Notes: a model not told the origin generated them from the letters alone. Counted from the first letter of the stretch, positions 21,943 to 31,000 are shown. The stretch: DNA of 41,138 nucleotides from Anaerolineae bacterium (GCA_023382655.1 JAHDWK010000044.1:1-41138); one strand, 5' to 3'. Translations and numbers: made by a program.

Positions 21943-23325
21943 ATGTCACAATTCAACAGCAAACAAATCGAACATATCCGCGCCAGCCTGAAAGGGAAGG
22001 TAATCACTGCGAATGATAGTCAATATGGCCAGGCGCGTACCGTCTTCTACGGTGGGATTGACCGTCGACCAGCGATCATCGTCCGGGCCGCGACCGCGTC
22101 CGATATCGCCGCTGTCATCTCTTTAGCCCATGAAACCGAGCTGGAACTCGCCGTCCGCAGTGGTGGACACAGTCCCGCCGGGCATAGCGTCTGTGAAGGT
22201 GGGATCATGCTTGACCTTTCCGAGATGCGGGGCTTGGAGATTGACCAGGAACAGCGCACGGCCTGGGCCGAAACTGGTTTGACAGCAGGGGAGTATACGC
22301 AAGCGGCCGCGATCTACGGCCTGGCCACAGGTTTTGGCGACACTGGTTCGGTGGGCATTGGTGGGTTAACCCTGGGCGGTGGCGTGGGCTACCTCGTCCG
22401 CAAATATGGCCTCACCATTGACGATCTTCTCGCCGCCGAAATCGTTACTGCCGATGGCCAGATTCGTCATGTAGACACGGACACACACCCCGACCTCTTT
22501 TGGGCGATTCGCGGCGGTGGCGGCAACTTTGGCGTCGTGACTCGTTTCCAGTTCCGCCTGCATGAGGTCAGCACCGTTGTGGGCGGCATGTTGATCCTAC
22601 CGGCCACACCAGATGTCATTGCTGGATTTATAGCTGAGGCCGCAGCCGCGCCGGAAGAACTTTCCAGCATTGCTAACATCATGACCGCACCGCCGATGCC
22701 ATTTTTGCCTGCTGAAGTTCACGGCAAGCTGATCATCCTGGTGATGTTAGTTTGTGTTGGTGACACCGAAGCCGGAGAGCGGGCCGTGGCCCCATTCCGG
22801 GCATTGGCACAACCCCTGGCGGACATGATTCGCCCCATGCCCTACCCGGAAATCTATCCCCCCGACGAGGAAGAGTATCACCCGATGGGTCTGGCCCGCA
22901 CCATGTTTCTGGACAGGGTTGACCCATCTGTGGCCAAAACGATCCTCGATCATATTCAGGCCTCGACGGCGATGATGGCCGTGACCCAACTCCGGGTACT
23001 GGGTGGCGCAATGGCCCGTGTACCGGTGGACGCCACCGCCTTTGCTCATCGTCACTCACGCATCATGACGAATGTGGCCGCGCTTTATGCCCATCCTGAG
23101 GAGAAGGATGTGCATGAGGCGTGGGTGAGCCGATTCGCGGCCGCAATCCAGCAAAAGGACACCGGCGCTTATGCTAGTTTCCTCGGCGACGAAGGGGAGA
23201 CACGTGTCCGGGCAGCCTATCCTGGCGCCACCTGGGATCGGCTCGCAAAGATCAAAGCCAAGTATGACCCCACCAACCTGTTCCACCTCAACCAGAACAT
23301 CCCTCCCGCCACCAATGACCGTTAG
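21943..23325 (+). CDS. FAD-binding oxidoreductase, berberine-bridge-enzyme type
   Basis: 460 residues. The PCMH-type FAD domain has VRAATASDIAAVISLA, the covalent-FAD motif RSGGHSPAGHS (His76) and GIGGLTLGGGVGYLVRKYGL, ITADGQ-like and FWAIRGGGGNFGVVTRF motifs. The C-terminal BBE domain is present: YPGATWDRLAKIKAKYDP, NLFHLNQNI. The second attachment Cys seen in bicovalent enzymes is absent (GDTGSVGIGG), so a single His linkage is expected. Such oxidases act on sugars, alkaloids or antibiotic-like molecules. ATG 21943 follows AGAGGAAA; TTG 21904 is less likely. Confidence 0.92.
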   Translation: MSQFNSKQIEHIRASLKGKVITANDSQYGQARTVFYGGIDRRPAIIVRAATASDIAAVISLAHETELELAVRSGGHSPAGHSVCEGGIMLDLSEMRGLEIDQEQRTAWAETGLTAGEYTQAAAIYGLATGFGDTGSVGIGGLTLGGGVGYLVRKYGLTIDDLLAAEIVTADGQIRHVDTDTHPDLFWAIRGGGGNFGVVTRFQFRLHEVSTVVGGMLILPATPDVIAGFIAEAAAAPEELSSIANIMTAPPMPFLPAEVHGKLIILVMLVCVGDTEAGERAVAPFRALAQPLADMIRPMPYPEIYPPDEEEYHPMGLARTMFLDRVDPSVAKTILDHIQASTAMMAVTQLRVLGGAMARVPVDATAFAHRHSRIMTNVAALYAHPEEKDVHEAWVSRFAAAIQQKDTGAYASFLGDEGETRVRAAYPGATWDRLAKIKAKYDPTNLFHLNQNIPPATNDR

Positions 23326-23336
23326 GAGAACTTAGC

Positions 23337-23729
23337 ATGGCGAAAAAAACAGTCAATCAAACGGGGAAAGTCAATGCGTTTATGGATCAGCTTGATCATC
23401 CGTTTAAGGCGGAAGTCCAGTTGGTCAGGGAGATCATCAAAAATGCACATCCGGGAATTACCGAGGAAATCAAATGGAAAGCCCCATCCTTTAGTTACAA
23501 AGGGTACATGGTGACGTTCAACCTCTGGGCAACCAGGCATGTGCATTTTGTCTTTCACAATGGCGCGATTCTGAGTAACGACAGCGGCCTGTTAGAAGGG
23601 GACTATGTGGACCGGCGCATGATGTATTTTGCGGATATGGCAGATGTCAAAGCAAAACAACCCGTCCTGGAAGAAGCTATTCGGGAATGGGTACATTTGA
23701 TGGATCGGGCAGAAACCGTTGGTTCGTAG
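23337..23729 (+). CDS. DUF1801 (YdhG-like) domain protein
   Basis: 130 residues with the pattern of DUF1801: FKAEVQLVREIIKNAHPGI, EEIKWKAPSFSYKGYMVTF, HVHFVFHNGAIL and a C-terminal region ADMADVKAKQPVLEEAIREW. The fold is a small ferredoxin/iron-chaperone-like domain of unproven function, common in small enzyme clusters of soil and sludge bacteria. TAGGAG precedes ATG 23337, and the gene begins 11 bp after the oxidase stop, suggesting one operon. Confidence 0.85.
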   Translation: MAKKTVNQTGKVNAFMDQLDHPFKAEVQLVREIIKNAHPGITEEIKWKAPSFSYKGYMVTFNLWATRHVHFVFHNGAILSNDSGLLEGDYVDRRMMYFADMADVKAKQPVLEEAIREWVHLMDRAETVGS

Positions 23730-23784
23730 GAGCGAATTGAGTGGTGCCGTAAAACCGCAACAACTAATGTGAAAAGAGCAGAAG

Positions 23785-23868
23785 ATGACACCAAACCCGT
23801 TACACGACTCTGATCTCGCCCGTACTATCACCGCCACCGAGGTCAATATCTCCTACGGGATTAGATGA
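23785..23868 (+). pseudogene. Short remnant, possibly the start of a second SRPBCC gene
   Basis: ATG 23785 has an AGAGCAGAAG leader and opens MTPNPLHDSDLARTITATEV before TGA at 23866. The beginning resembles AHSA1-like proteins (basic start, then a DLxxTRxIxAP strand), but only 27 codons remain and the match is weak. It lies between DUF1801 and the reductase-like genes, where SRPBCC genes are often found. Confidence 0.3.
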
Positions 23869-24098
23869 ATGAACGCAGAACAAAAGTGACCTCATCAAAG
23901 GTGTTAAAAACCGACGGGGCGACGCGGAGAAACGGCGATTTATCAACCCGCCCCCCTTCGTCTTGTCGCCGCGTCTTATTCTTACAGGAGACTTCATGAG
24001 TGTGGCACGCCACCACGAATGAAAATCTACAGACGCCAAAGATGGGCACAGATTTTTTATCTGTGAAATCCGTGGATTATTCTCGAAGGAGCATGAAC
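23869..24098. other. Intergenic region with two hairpins
   Basis: GACGCGG (23921-23927) and CCGCGTC (23969-23975) form a wide-loop stem followed by TTATTCTT. CACAGAT (24047-24053) and ATCTGTG (24059-24065) form a 7-bp stem with a T5 loop just before the next ribosome binding site. No gene is supported here; the frame from 24000 runs through the hairpins into the next gene and is rejected as its start. Confidence 0.45.
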
Positions 24099-24695
24099 AT
24101 GAGCAAAGTGATTTATAGTGCCAGCGTATCGCTGGATGGATTTGTCGCCCTGCCCAACGACGAAGTTGGCCCACTCTTTGACTGGTACGCCAGCGGCGAT
24201 ACCGAATACCCGTTACCTGGCACGAATATGGTGTTTAAGGTTTCCCGTGTTTGTGCTGCCCTTTTTGACGAGAACTGGACCAAAATAGGTGCGTCCGTGA
24301 CGGGGCGGCACACCTTTGATGTGGCCCATGCCTGGGGTGGCAATCCACCAGGTGGGGGTAACCATTTTGTCGTTACGCATCACGTGCCCCCAGAATGGGT
24401 TTATGAGGGATCGCCGTTCACGTTTGTTACCGATGGCATTGCCAATGCTGTGGGCCAGGCCAAAAATACCGCCGGGACAGATAAACATATTGATGTCGTC
24501 GGCGCCAACATTATGCAACAGTGCCTGAAAGCGGGCCTGTTGGACGAAATCCACATAGACCTGATCCCCCTCCTTCTCGGCGAGGGCATTCGTTTGTTCG
24601 ACAACCTGGCGAGTGAACCGGCTAAACTGGAAACGATCCGGGTGATCGAGGACACCGGTGTGACCCATTTGCAATTCCGCGTGGTCAAGGAGTAA
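24099..24695 (+). CDS. Dihydrofolate reductase-family protein (RibD C-terminal domain), copy A
   Basis: 198 residues: MSKVIYSASVSLDGFVALPND, VTGRHTFDVAHAWGG, FTFVTDGIANAVGQAK, VVGANIMQQCLKAGLLDEIHI, PLLLGEGIRLFDNL. These are the NADPH-binding and core motifs of the RibD/DHFR-like family; substrate unknown. ATG 24099 is chosen since AAGGAG lies 8 nt upstream; ATG 24093 is too close to it. The next gene starts 3 bp after the stop and is a clear tandem paralogue. Confidence 0.9.
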   Translation: MSKVIYSASVSLDGFVALPNDEVGPLFDWYASGDTEYPLPGTNMVFKVSRVCAALFDENWTKIGASVTGRHTFDVAHAWGGNPPGGGNHFVVTHHVPPEWVYEGSPFTFVTDGIANAVGQAKNTAGTDKHIDVVGANIMQQCLKAGLLDEIHIDLIPLLLGEGIRLFDNLASEPAKLETIRVIEDTGVTHLQFRVVKE

Positions 24696-24698
24696 AAC

Positions 24699-25289
24699 AT
24701 GGGCCAAGTCATTACCCAATTTACTATGTCGTTGGACGGTTTTATTGCCGGGCCGAATGATGAGGTATGGCCCCTGCTTAACTGGTACATGAGTGGGGAT
24801 ACAGAGTTTACGGCCGCGACTGCCGACAGAGCATTCAAGGTTTCCCGTGCCAGTGCCAACCTGCTTCGAGAAGAGTGGGCTGGAATTGGGGCTATCGTCA
24901 CGGGCCGCCGAGATTTTGATGTTTCCGCAGCGTGGGGCGGCAGTTCGCCCATGAATGTCCCTTGTTTCATCGTCACCCATACGCCACCCCACGAATGGCT
25001 CAAAGAAGGATCGCCGTTCACCTTTATCACCGACGGTGTTGCCAGGGCCATTGCCCTGGCCAAAGAAGCGGCTGGAGAAAAACATGTGGCCGTGAGTGGG
25101 AGAAAAATCGTCCAACAATGCCTGCTGGCCGGACTGGTTGACAAAATCCACATAGATCTTGCCCCCCTCCTGCTCGGCGAGGGCATCCGCTTGTTTGACA
25201 ATCTGGGGTCTCGGCCCATCAGCCTGGAAAACACAAAGGTGGTTGAGGGGACAGGTGTCGCCCATTTGCGCTTTCGTATCATCAAGTAA
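24699..25289 (+). CDS. Dihydrofolate reductase-family protein (RibD C-terminal domain), copy B
   Basis: 196 residues, aligned with copy A over the whole length: FTMSLDGFIAGPNDEVWPLL, NWYMSGDTEF, VTGRRDFDVSAAWGG, EGSPFTFITDGVARAIALAK, KIVQQCLLAGLVDKIHIDL, PLLLGEGIRLFDNL. The pair clearly arose by tandem duplication and has since diverged. A GGAG within the end of copy A serves as ribosome binding site, so translation is coupled. Retention of both copies suggests different substrates. Confidence 0.9.
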   Translation: MGQVITQFTMSLDGFIAGPNDEVWPLLNWYMSGDTEFTAATADRAFKVSRASANLLREEWAGIGAIVTGRRDFDVSAAWGGSSPMNVPCFIVTHTPPHEWLKEGSPFTFITDGVARAIALAKEAAGEKHVAVSGRKIVQQCLLAGLVDKIHIDLAPLLLGEGIRLFDNLGSRPISLENTKVVEGTGVAHLRFRIIK

Positions 25290-25304
25290 ACGAGGATGTC
25301 CGAT

Positions 25305-26033
25305 ATGTCACCCTATTTGCGCGCGGAACAATTTATTGAAAAGTTGGAGACCTTCCGTTCGGCCGAAGAGGCGCAGAAATCTCTTCGTTACTTCAAAACG
25401 GGTAAAGGCGAGTATGGGGAAGGGGATGAATTTATGGGGGTGCGCATGGGAAACATCTTCGCGCTGGCGAAGGAGTTTATGGACATGCCGCTGGCTGAAA
25501 TCGAAAAATTGCTTGAAAGCCCCATTCACGAAGTGCGCGTGGGTGCTGTCAGCATGATGGATTGGCAGGCGCGTCATAAAAAAACTCCTCCAGAACGCCG
25601 AAAGGGGTTGTTTGACCTGTACATGCGGCGGCACGACCGGATCAATAACTGGGATTTGGTGGATCGCAGTGCCATTTACGTTGTGGGTGGATACTTGTTT
25701 GAACAGCCACGCGATATTCTGTATAAGTTGGCACGGTCGGAAAATATGTGGGAACGGCGCACAGCGATAGTCAGCACAGCTTTTTTTATTCGCCAGGGCG
25801 ATCTGGATGACACCTTTAAAATAGCCAAAATTCTGCTCAACGATGCTCAGGATTTAATCCACAAGGCCACGGGGTGGATGTTGCGGGCGGCCGGTGACAC
25901 GGAGCGCTTACGATTGTTGCGTTTTTTGGATGAATACGCGGCCACAATGCCCCGCACCACCCTACGTTACGCCATCGAGCATCTGGATAAAGACCAGCGC
26001 AATGATTATCTCAAATTGAAAAAGGAGAAATAA
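25305..26033 (+). CDS. DNA alkylation repair protein, AlkD-like HEAT-repeat glycosylase
   Basis: About 242 residues made of helical HEAT-like repeats. Family marks are VRMGNIFALAKEF, MPLAEIEKLLESPIHEVRVGAV, NNWDLVDRSA, MWERRTAIVSTAFFIRQGD and DLIHKATGWMLRAAG. The NxWDLVD segment contains the Asp that contacts the damaged nucleotide in AlkD, and the following Trp/Arg residues bind the backbone. AlkD enzymes remove alkylated bases, including bulky adducts of natural genotoxins. GAGG at 25292-25295 favours ATG 25305 over ATG 25296. The cupin gene begins 2 bp after the stop. Confidence 0.9.
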   Translation: MSPYLRAEQFIEKLETFRSAEEAQKSLRYFKTGKGEYGEGDEFMGVRMGNIFALAKEFMDMPLAEIEKLLESPIHEVRVGAVSMMDWQARHKKTPPERRKGLFDLYMRRHDRINNWDLVDRSAIYVVGGYLFEQPRDILYKLARSENMWERRTAIVSTAFFIRQGDLDDTFKIAKILLNDAQDLIHKATGWMLRAAGDTERLRLLRFLDEYAATMPRTTLRYAIEHLDKDQRNDYLKLKKEK

Positions 26034-26035
26034 CC

Positions 26036-26377
26036 ATGTACCGTGTAATTCGTTTCGGCGAGATACAACCTGGTCCCGGTGGTACAATCCAATTCGAGGG
26101 AGAAGCATACGGATCAGATATCTCATTCTTCCTGGTCAACAACGTCCCTGGTGCAGGGCCAGGTTTGCACAAACATCCCTATTCGGAAACCTGGATTATC
26201 CGTAAGGGCAAGGCAATGATGACTGTAGGTGACATCGAAACGGAAGCGAATCCTGGCGATATTCTGGTGGTAAGTGCCGAGACACCCCACAAATTTAAGA
26301 ATATTGGCACTGAGCGGCTAGAAATCCTCTGTATCCACGCTTCACCCTGGATCATCCAGACTGAGTTAGAAGGGTAA
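26036..26377 (+). CDS. Single-domain cupin
   Basis: 113 residues with the two cupin motifs: GPGLHKHPYSETWIIRKGKAMMTVG (metal-binding His/His/Glu) and PGDILVVSAETPHKFKNIG (His). Such small cupins bind a metal and may act as isomerase, dioxygenase or sensor; the substrate cannot be read. AAAAAGGAG from the end of the preceding gene precedes ATG 26036. It is the middle member of a tightly packed AlkD-cupin-reductase run. Confidence 0.9.
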   Translation: MYRVIRFGEIQPGPGGTIQFEGEAYGSDISFFLVNNVPGAGPGLHKHPYSETWIIRKGKAMMTVGDIETEANPGDILVVSAETPHKFKNIGTERLEILCIHASPWIIQTELEG

Positions 26378-26383
26378 CCAGAA

Positions 26384-26950
26384 ATGCGAAAAGTAATCTA
26401 CTCAATGTCCGTCTCCCTCGATGGTTTTGTGGAGGGGCCAAACAAGAACCTTAACTGGGTCATCATTGATGAGGAAATTCACACTTTTTTCAACGAGCAG
26501 GCGCGGGAAATGGGCGCGTTTCTCTACGGGCGGCGGATCTACGAACTCATGGCAGACTACTGGCCTACCGCCGATCTCAACCCATCCGCTCCTGCCTATG
26601 AAGCCGAATTCGCCCGGATTTGGAGAGACAAACCCAAGATCGTATTCTCGCAATCTTTGGAAAAAGTCGAATGGAACAGCCGTCTGGTCAGAGGCAACCT
26701 CACTGAAGAAGTTAAAAAGCTAAAAGCTCAGCCTGGTAATGACCTGAGCGTTGGTGGCCCTGCGCTGGCGGCGACGTTGATGGAACTCGGCCTGGTTGAT
26801 GTATTCTATCTCGTGGTGAATCCGGTTACTTTGGGAAGTGGCACACACTTCTTCCCAGCAATGAGGGGAAAAATAAACTTGCGGTTGATGGGAACCCGCA
26901 CCTTCGACTCCGGAGTTGTTATGCTCCATTACCAACAAAGCGAAAAGTAA
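26384..26950 (+). CDS. Dihydrofolate reductase-family protein (RibD C-terminal domain), copy C
   Basis: 188 residues: MRKVIYSMSVSLDGFVEGPN, FLYGRRIYELMADYWPTADL, KPKIVFSQSLEKVEWNSRLV, LSVGGPALAATLMELGLVDVFYL, NPVTLGSGTHFFP. It belongs to the YyaP/YwjB branch, distinct from copies A and B and closer in pattern to the broken copy at 18410. The gene starts 6 bp after the cupin stop. Three intact copies and one broken copy of this family within 9 kb is unusual. Confidence 0.9.
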   Translation: MRKVIYSMSVSLDGFVEGPNKNLNWVIIDEEIHTFFNEQAREMGAFLYGRRIYELMADYWPTADLNPSAPAYEAEFARIWRDKPKIVFSQSLEKVEWNSRLVRGNLTEEVKKLKAQPGNDLSVGGPALAATLMELGLVDVFYLVVNPVTLGSGTHFFPAMRGKINLRLMGTRTFDSGVVMLHYQQSEK

Positions 26951-27030
26951 ACTTGGCTTTTACCTGGATGGACACCCCTGGGAAATTACGTTTATCCCTG
27001 GGAACCAATGAAAAGAATAGGAGACGAACT

Positions 27031-27471
27031 ATGAAAACCACCTTCACTACACCCGTCGTTCTGGATGACAAAGTGAACGCCACCGGGCTGCGCGTTCCAC
27101 CTGAATCTATCGGTGAACTGGGCAAAGGAAAAAAACCACCGGTTAAGGTTACGCTGAATGGCTTTACCTATCGCTCGACGGTGGCGGCCTATGGTGATGT
27201 GTACATGATTCCATTAAGTGCGGAACGGCGGGAAGCGGCGGGTGTCCGGGCCGGCGATATTGTTGAGGTCACGTTAGAGCTTGACCTGGAGCCGCGTCTT
27301 GTGGCGGTTCCTGATGATCTCGCGGCCGCATTAGCGGAGAAGCCAGGAGCAAGGGAAGCCTTTGATGCCCTGAATTATTCGACGCGCAAGGAGCATGTCC
27401 GACAGGTGGAGTCGGCCAAAGCCGAAGAGACCCGTCAGCGGCGGATCGCGGCCATTGTTGCCAAACTGTAA
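27031..27471 (+). CDS. YdeI/OmpD-associated protein with DUF1905 domain
   Basis: 146 residues. The N-terminal DUF1905 barrel (residues 1-90: FTTPVVLDDKVNATGLRVP, VKVTLNGFTYRSTVAAYG, MIPLSAERREAAGVRAGD) is followed by the YdeI-type helical tail (DLAAALAEKPGAREAFDAL, YSTRKEHVRQVESAK, ETRQRRIAAIVAKL). In enterobacteria YdeI is associated with tolerance to antimicrobial peptides; here that is only a hint. ATG 27031 follows AATAGGAGACG; the longer frame from 26953 is rejected. It is the last gene of the island. Confidence 0.9.
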   Translation: MKTTFTTPVVLDDKVNATGLRVPPESIGELGKGKKPPVKVTLNGFTYRSTVAAYGDVYMIPLSAERREAAGVRAGDIVEVTLELDLEPRLVAVPDDLAAALAEKPGAREAFDALNYSTRKEHVRQVESAKAEETRQRRIAAIVAKL

Positions 27472-27479
27472 CCTTGATG

Positions 27480-27993
27480 GAAATTAGGGTGTGGTAATTG
27501 ATCCGTCGCCACCACCTCCACCGCCCCTGATAAGCGAGCGAGTTTGATTACCATCAGGCCAATTGGCTCGCATCCCTAAACACCCACCCGCATCCTGCCC
27601 CGCAATTTGCCCAAATTCACCGTATGCAGTGCTACCCCCAACGGCTCCCACAACGCAACGCCGCGCTTCATTAGAGATAGTATTGGGGATGGAAATACAA
27701 ACGCTTCCGGCCAGCACATCCATTCGCGCCGCGCCGCATCTTGTGGCGCCTGGCCGGCAAAGCAGTGGTTTAGGCATAAATTCGGGTTCCCCGCTTCGCA
27801 ACACACACAACGGCCGCAAGCGACGTGAGGTTCAACGGCTACTCGCGTACCGGCTAATGGGCCGCCTTCCACCACGGCCGTAACCAGGTGACCCAGGACA
27901 AATGGCTGACTAAAACTGGCTAGTACAAATCAATGAATGTCTGAGCCGCAAATGCCGACGGCCGTGACCCGCAGCAGCACCTCTCCCCGGTCT
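27480..27993 (-). pseudogene. Zinc-dependent alcohol dehydrogenase remnant (threonine/sorbitol dehydrogenase type)
   Basis: The minus strand reads in one frame GEVLLRVTAVGICGSDIH, stop, then VLGHLVTAVVEGG, AGTRVAVEPHVACGRCVCC, GNPNLCLNHCFAGQAP, EWMCWPEAFVFP, EPLGVALHTVNLGKL, stop, PIGLMVIKLARLSGAVEVV. These are the catalytic-zinc Cys, the structural four-Cys lobe and the start of the Rossmann domain of medium-chain dehydrogenases. Two in-frame stops (TGA at 27931-27933, TAG at 27576-27578) and an abrupt end at about 27480 show it is dead. About half of the protein is missing. It carries two ACGGCCGT octamers, so it is old resident sequence cut at the island edge. Confidence 0.88.
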
Positions 27994-28094
27994 TACCCAC
28001 TAAATCAGGACAATTTGGCTAAATAGCAGGACAAGTTGATACCGGCTGTCGGGTATGGTTTGCATGATGAATCAGACTTAAGAGGAAACGAGCC

Positions 28095-31000
28095 ATGAAA
28101 ACAGAAAGCAGAATATATCACTTTGTTTCGATCATTGTTACCGCGGCCCTGTTAATGCAAACGCTGTCCGCGGTCCTGTTGCCAGCCCAGGTTTTGCGCA
28201 GTTCACCACATGTGACCAGCCAAACGGCCGTGGCCCAGGGGACGACTGCTCCTGACGCGATTGAAGATATGTTGCCGCAAGAGATGGTTGGCCCCCTTTT
28301 AGGCACCGGCATTGAGGGAGCAGAGCCTACCATCCTCATGGATACAAACGCTAGACAGGTGGCCCTCAATGCGCCTGTCACGGAACCGGCCGCATTCGCT
28401 GAGCCCCTCTCGCTGACCCGCATCCAATCCGCTTATGTCCCCGGCAGCACTGCTGCTAATACCCTCATCATAACCTTTACGGTGAGCAACAACCGGCCTC
28501 CTACCCTGTTCCCGCAATTTCCGCTGTCAGCCACCATCACGGAAACGGTGGCTATCTTGAATGACTTTGATTTCAGCGCCGATGCCAACACTGTTCGCAA
28601 CGTTGTTCTGGCTGATACCCTCACCGGTGAGGTGGCCCTCTTAAAGGGGTCGCCCCAACCCGATCAGGATGCATCTGAGCTTCTCTTTAACCTGGGTGAT
28701 GTGCCACCTATGAGCAGCATCACGGCCACGTTGTGGCTGACCGTGCCCGCGAGTGTAGCGGACTTCACCGCGCTGGACATGGGGGCGACAGCCTATGGCT
28801 CGCTGCAAGGACGCCCGGTCACGGCCGTTGCTGCCCCGGCCCTCCTGGCCCCAGATAGCTTTGCCGACTATCTACGTTGGACGCCAGATGCCGACATATA
28901 TGATGCAGAGATGCTGCAACAGGCGGCCCAATTGGGCAGTGATCCTGTTGCCCTCTTTGCTTACGTTCGCTCGCTGGGTTACGAATCCTATCCCGGTTCC
29001 CTGCGCGGTACGCGCGGTACCCTGTGGAGCGCCGCCGGTAATTCGCTTGACCAGGCCAGCCTCCTCATCGCCATGCTACGCGCCAACGGCGTGCCCGCCC
29101 GCTATGCCCATGGCCCTTTGAGCCTGCCTCTGGCCCAAGAACTAATTCTCTCTATGTTCCCAGAACCAGTTGGGGTCGTCGGCCACGTTCCATCGGATGC
29201 CGTCGTTTCTGATCCGGTTAACGACCCAACCCTCCTGGCTGAAACCCAGGATCATTGGTGGGTGGAGGCCTACATCGGTGGGCAGTGGCTGAGCCTGGAC
29301 CCAGCGTTTGCCACCGCGAATCCCGGCGATGTCTTTGCCACGGCCGTGGACGTTCTCGCCGAAGTGCCCGATGCGCAGCGCCACAAAGTCACGCTGCGGC
29401 TGAAAGTAGAACGCTTCTCGCTGCTTAGTGCCGTCACCGGTGATGCAGAAATCACCTATCCTCTGACGGCTACCTTCAATACGGTTGAATTGGTCGGCCG
29501 CCCGGTGACGCTCAACCATCTGGTCAACACCAGCGGCGGCGGCGCCGTCTTTACCATTATTGAACATACCTACGTGCCCTACTTCATTGTGGGTGATTAT
29601 GAGCAGGTGGTTGAAGGTGCCCCTTACCAGGATGTATTCAGCAACTTTGTGGGGAGCCTGAGCAGTATCTTCACCACCGGCGCCTGGCTGCTCATTGAGT
29701 CTACAGACCCCGCCGGAAATACGGAAAATTATGAACGGGAAATCAAGGATCTGATTGGCGCCCCTGCCCGCCAGAGCGGTGGCGTCTTTGACCTGTCCCA
29801 AACAAGGCCGGACACGGCCGTCCCTCTTTTTGGACCAAGCGACGCGGCGCAAATCCACGTGCTCTCTTATGACCAGACAGACCCGCGCCCGATGCAGCAG
29901 CAGTGGGGCCAATTTATGGATGTCATGCCCGGAGCACTCGAAGTTTATGCCCAATTGCCCGCCTTAGAGGGTGATGACCCGGTGAATACCGTGGACGTTG
30001 TCACTGAATCCTTTTTGGCCCTGCAGCGTTCACAAATACATATGCTCAATTCCATGCAAGAGATGTACAGCGTCTCGGAACAAGGCTTACATGATTTCTA
30101 CAGCGACGCCTTATTAACCCACTCTTATGTGGTCACACCCAAGCTGTTATTATTGTCGCAATCGGTGTTTTCAGACAGCATAGAAACCTCATTTGAGCTC
30201 TTGAACGTGCGCGAGCGCATCATCCCCTATCCACAGCAGAATACGCAGGCAGCCTGGTTGACCCAAATGTTGCAGAGTGTGGGTAATAAAGCAATAGAAA
30301 CCAATCTCTTGCAAAAGTTTACCCCTGACAGTGACTCTACTGTCAGGTCTGCTTTTTTGGTGATAGAAGAAGCCCGCGCCACCAATACCGAGATTGTGCT
30401 GGTGACACAAGAAACACTTTACCTGGTAAATTCGCTGAACATCTCAGATCAGGCAAAAGCACGTATCACACAGGCGTTAATGGCCAATGACACATTGGCC
30501 ATACAAGTCCCCCGAGAGATGGTATTCCTGAATGGCAGAGACCAGATTGGTTGGGCAGAGATAGATACGGAAACGGGCTATGTGGAGTATGTGTATGAAA
30601 ACGGCCGTCGTGCTTCCGAATATGGCATTATGGCCTTCTTCCAGTCTCACGCCGTCTGGTTGGAAGCACAGTCGATCGAGTTTCTCGTTGGCGCCACTTT
30701 TATATTTATTCTTTATTGGCAAACGTTTGTGCTCGCTTATCTATCGCTGGCCGATTCGTGCCTCTCAGCCAGCCAGATCAGCTTTTGTCTGAAAGATACA
30801 GTAGCCCTGGCCACGTTTGTGGCCGGATCAACCATTATTTTACTTGCGGGAACGATGTGTCTTACCAGTATTGCACTGGGAGCCGGCCCTGGCTTTTGTG
30901 CCGGTCTTTTTACGGGGGTGGGTTATGCTCTGGCGTCGGCAGCCTTATTCTTAGAGCTGGTCACCCTCATAGACCCTCCCTTACCCAACCTGCTCATGCG

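Larger units (their letters stand above)
18380..27475. other. Putative acquired island of small detoxification-type genes
   Basis: From the broken DHFR-like gene to the YdeI-like gene, all genes run on +, have close spacing and good ribosome binding sites. None contains the octamer ACGGCCGT, which otherwise occurs about once per 550 bp. The region ends about 10 bp from a truncated alcohol dehydrogenase pseudogene. No integrase, tRNA or direct repeat was found at the edges, so the mechanism of entry is unknown. Confidence 0.5.

Noticed and set aside
18380..27475. The island as a prophage or integrative element
   Set aside because: No integrase, phage structural, conjugation or attachment-site sequence could be seen at the borders or inside.
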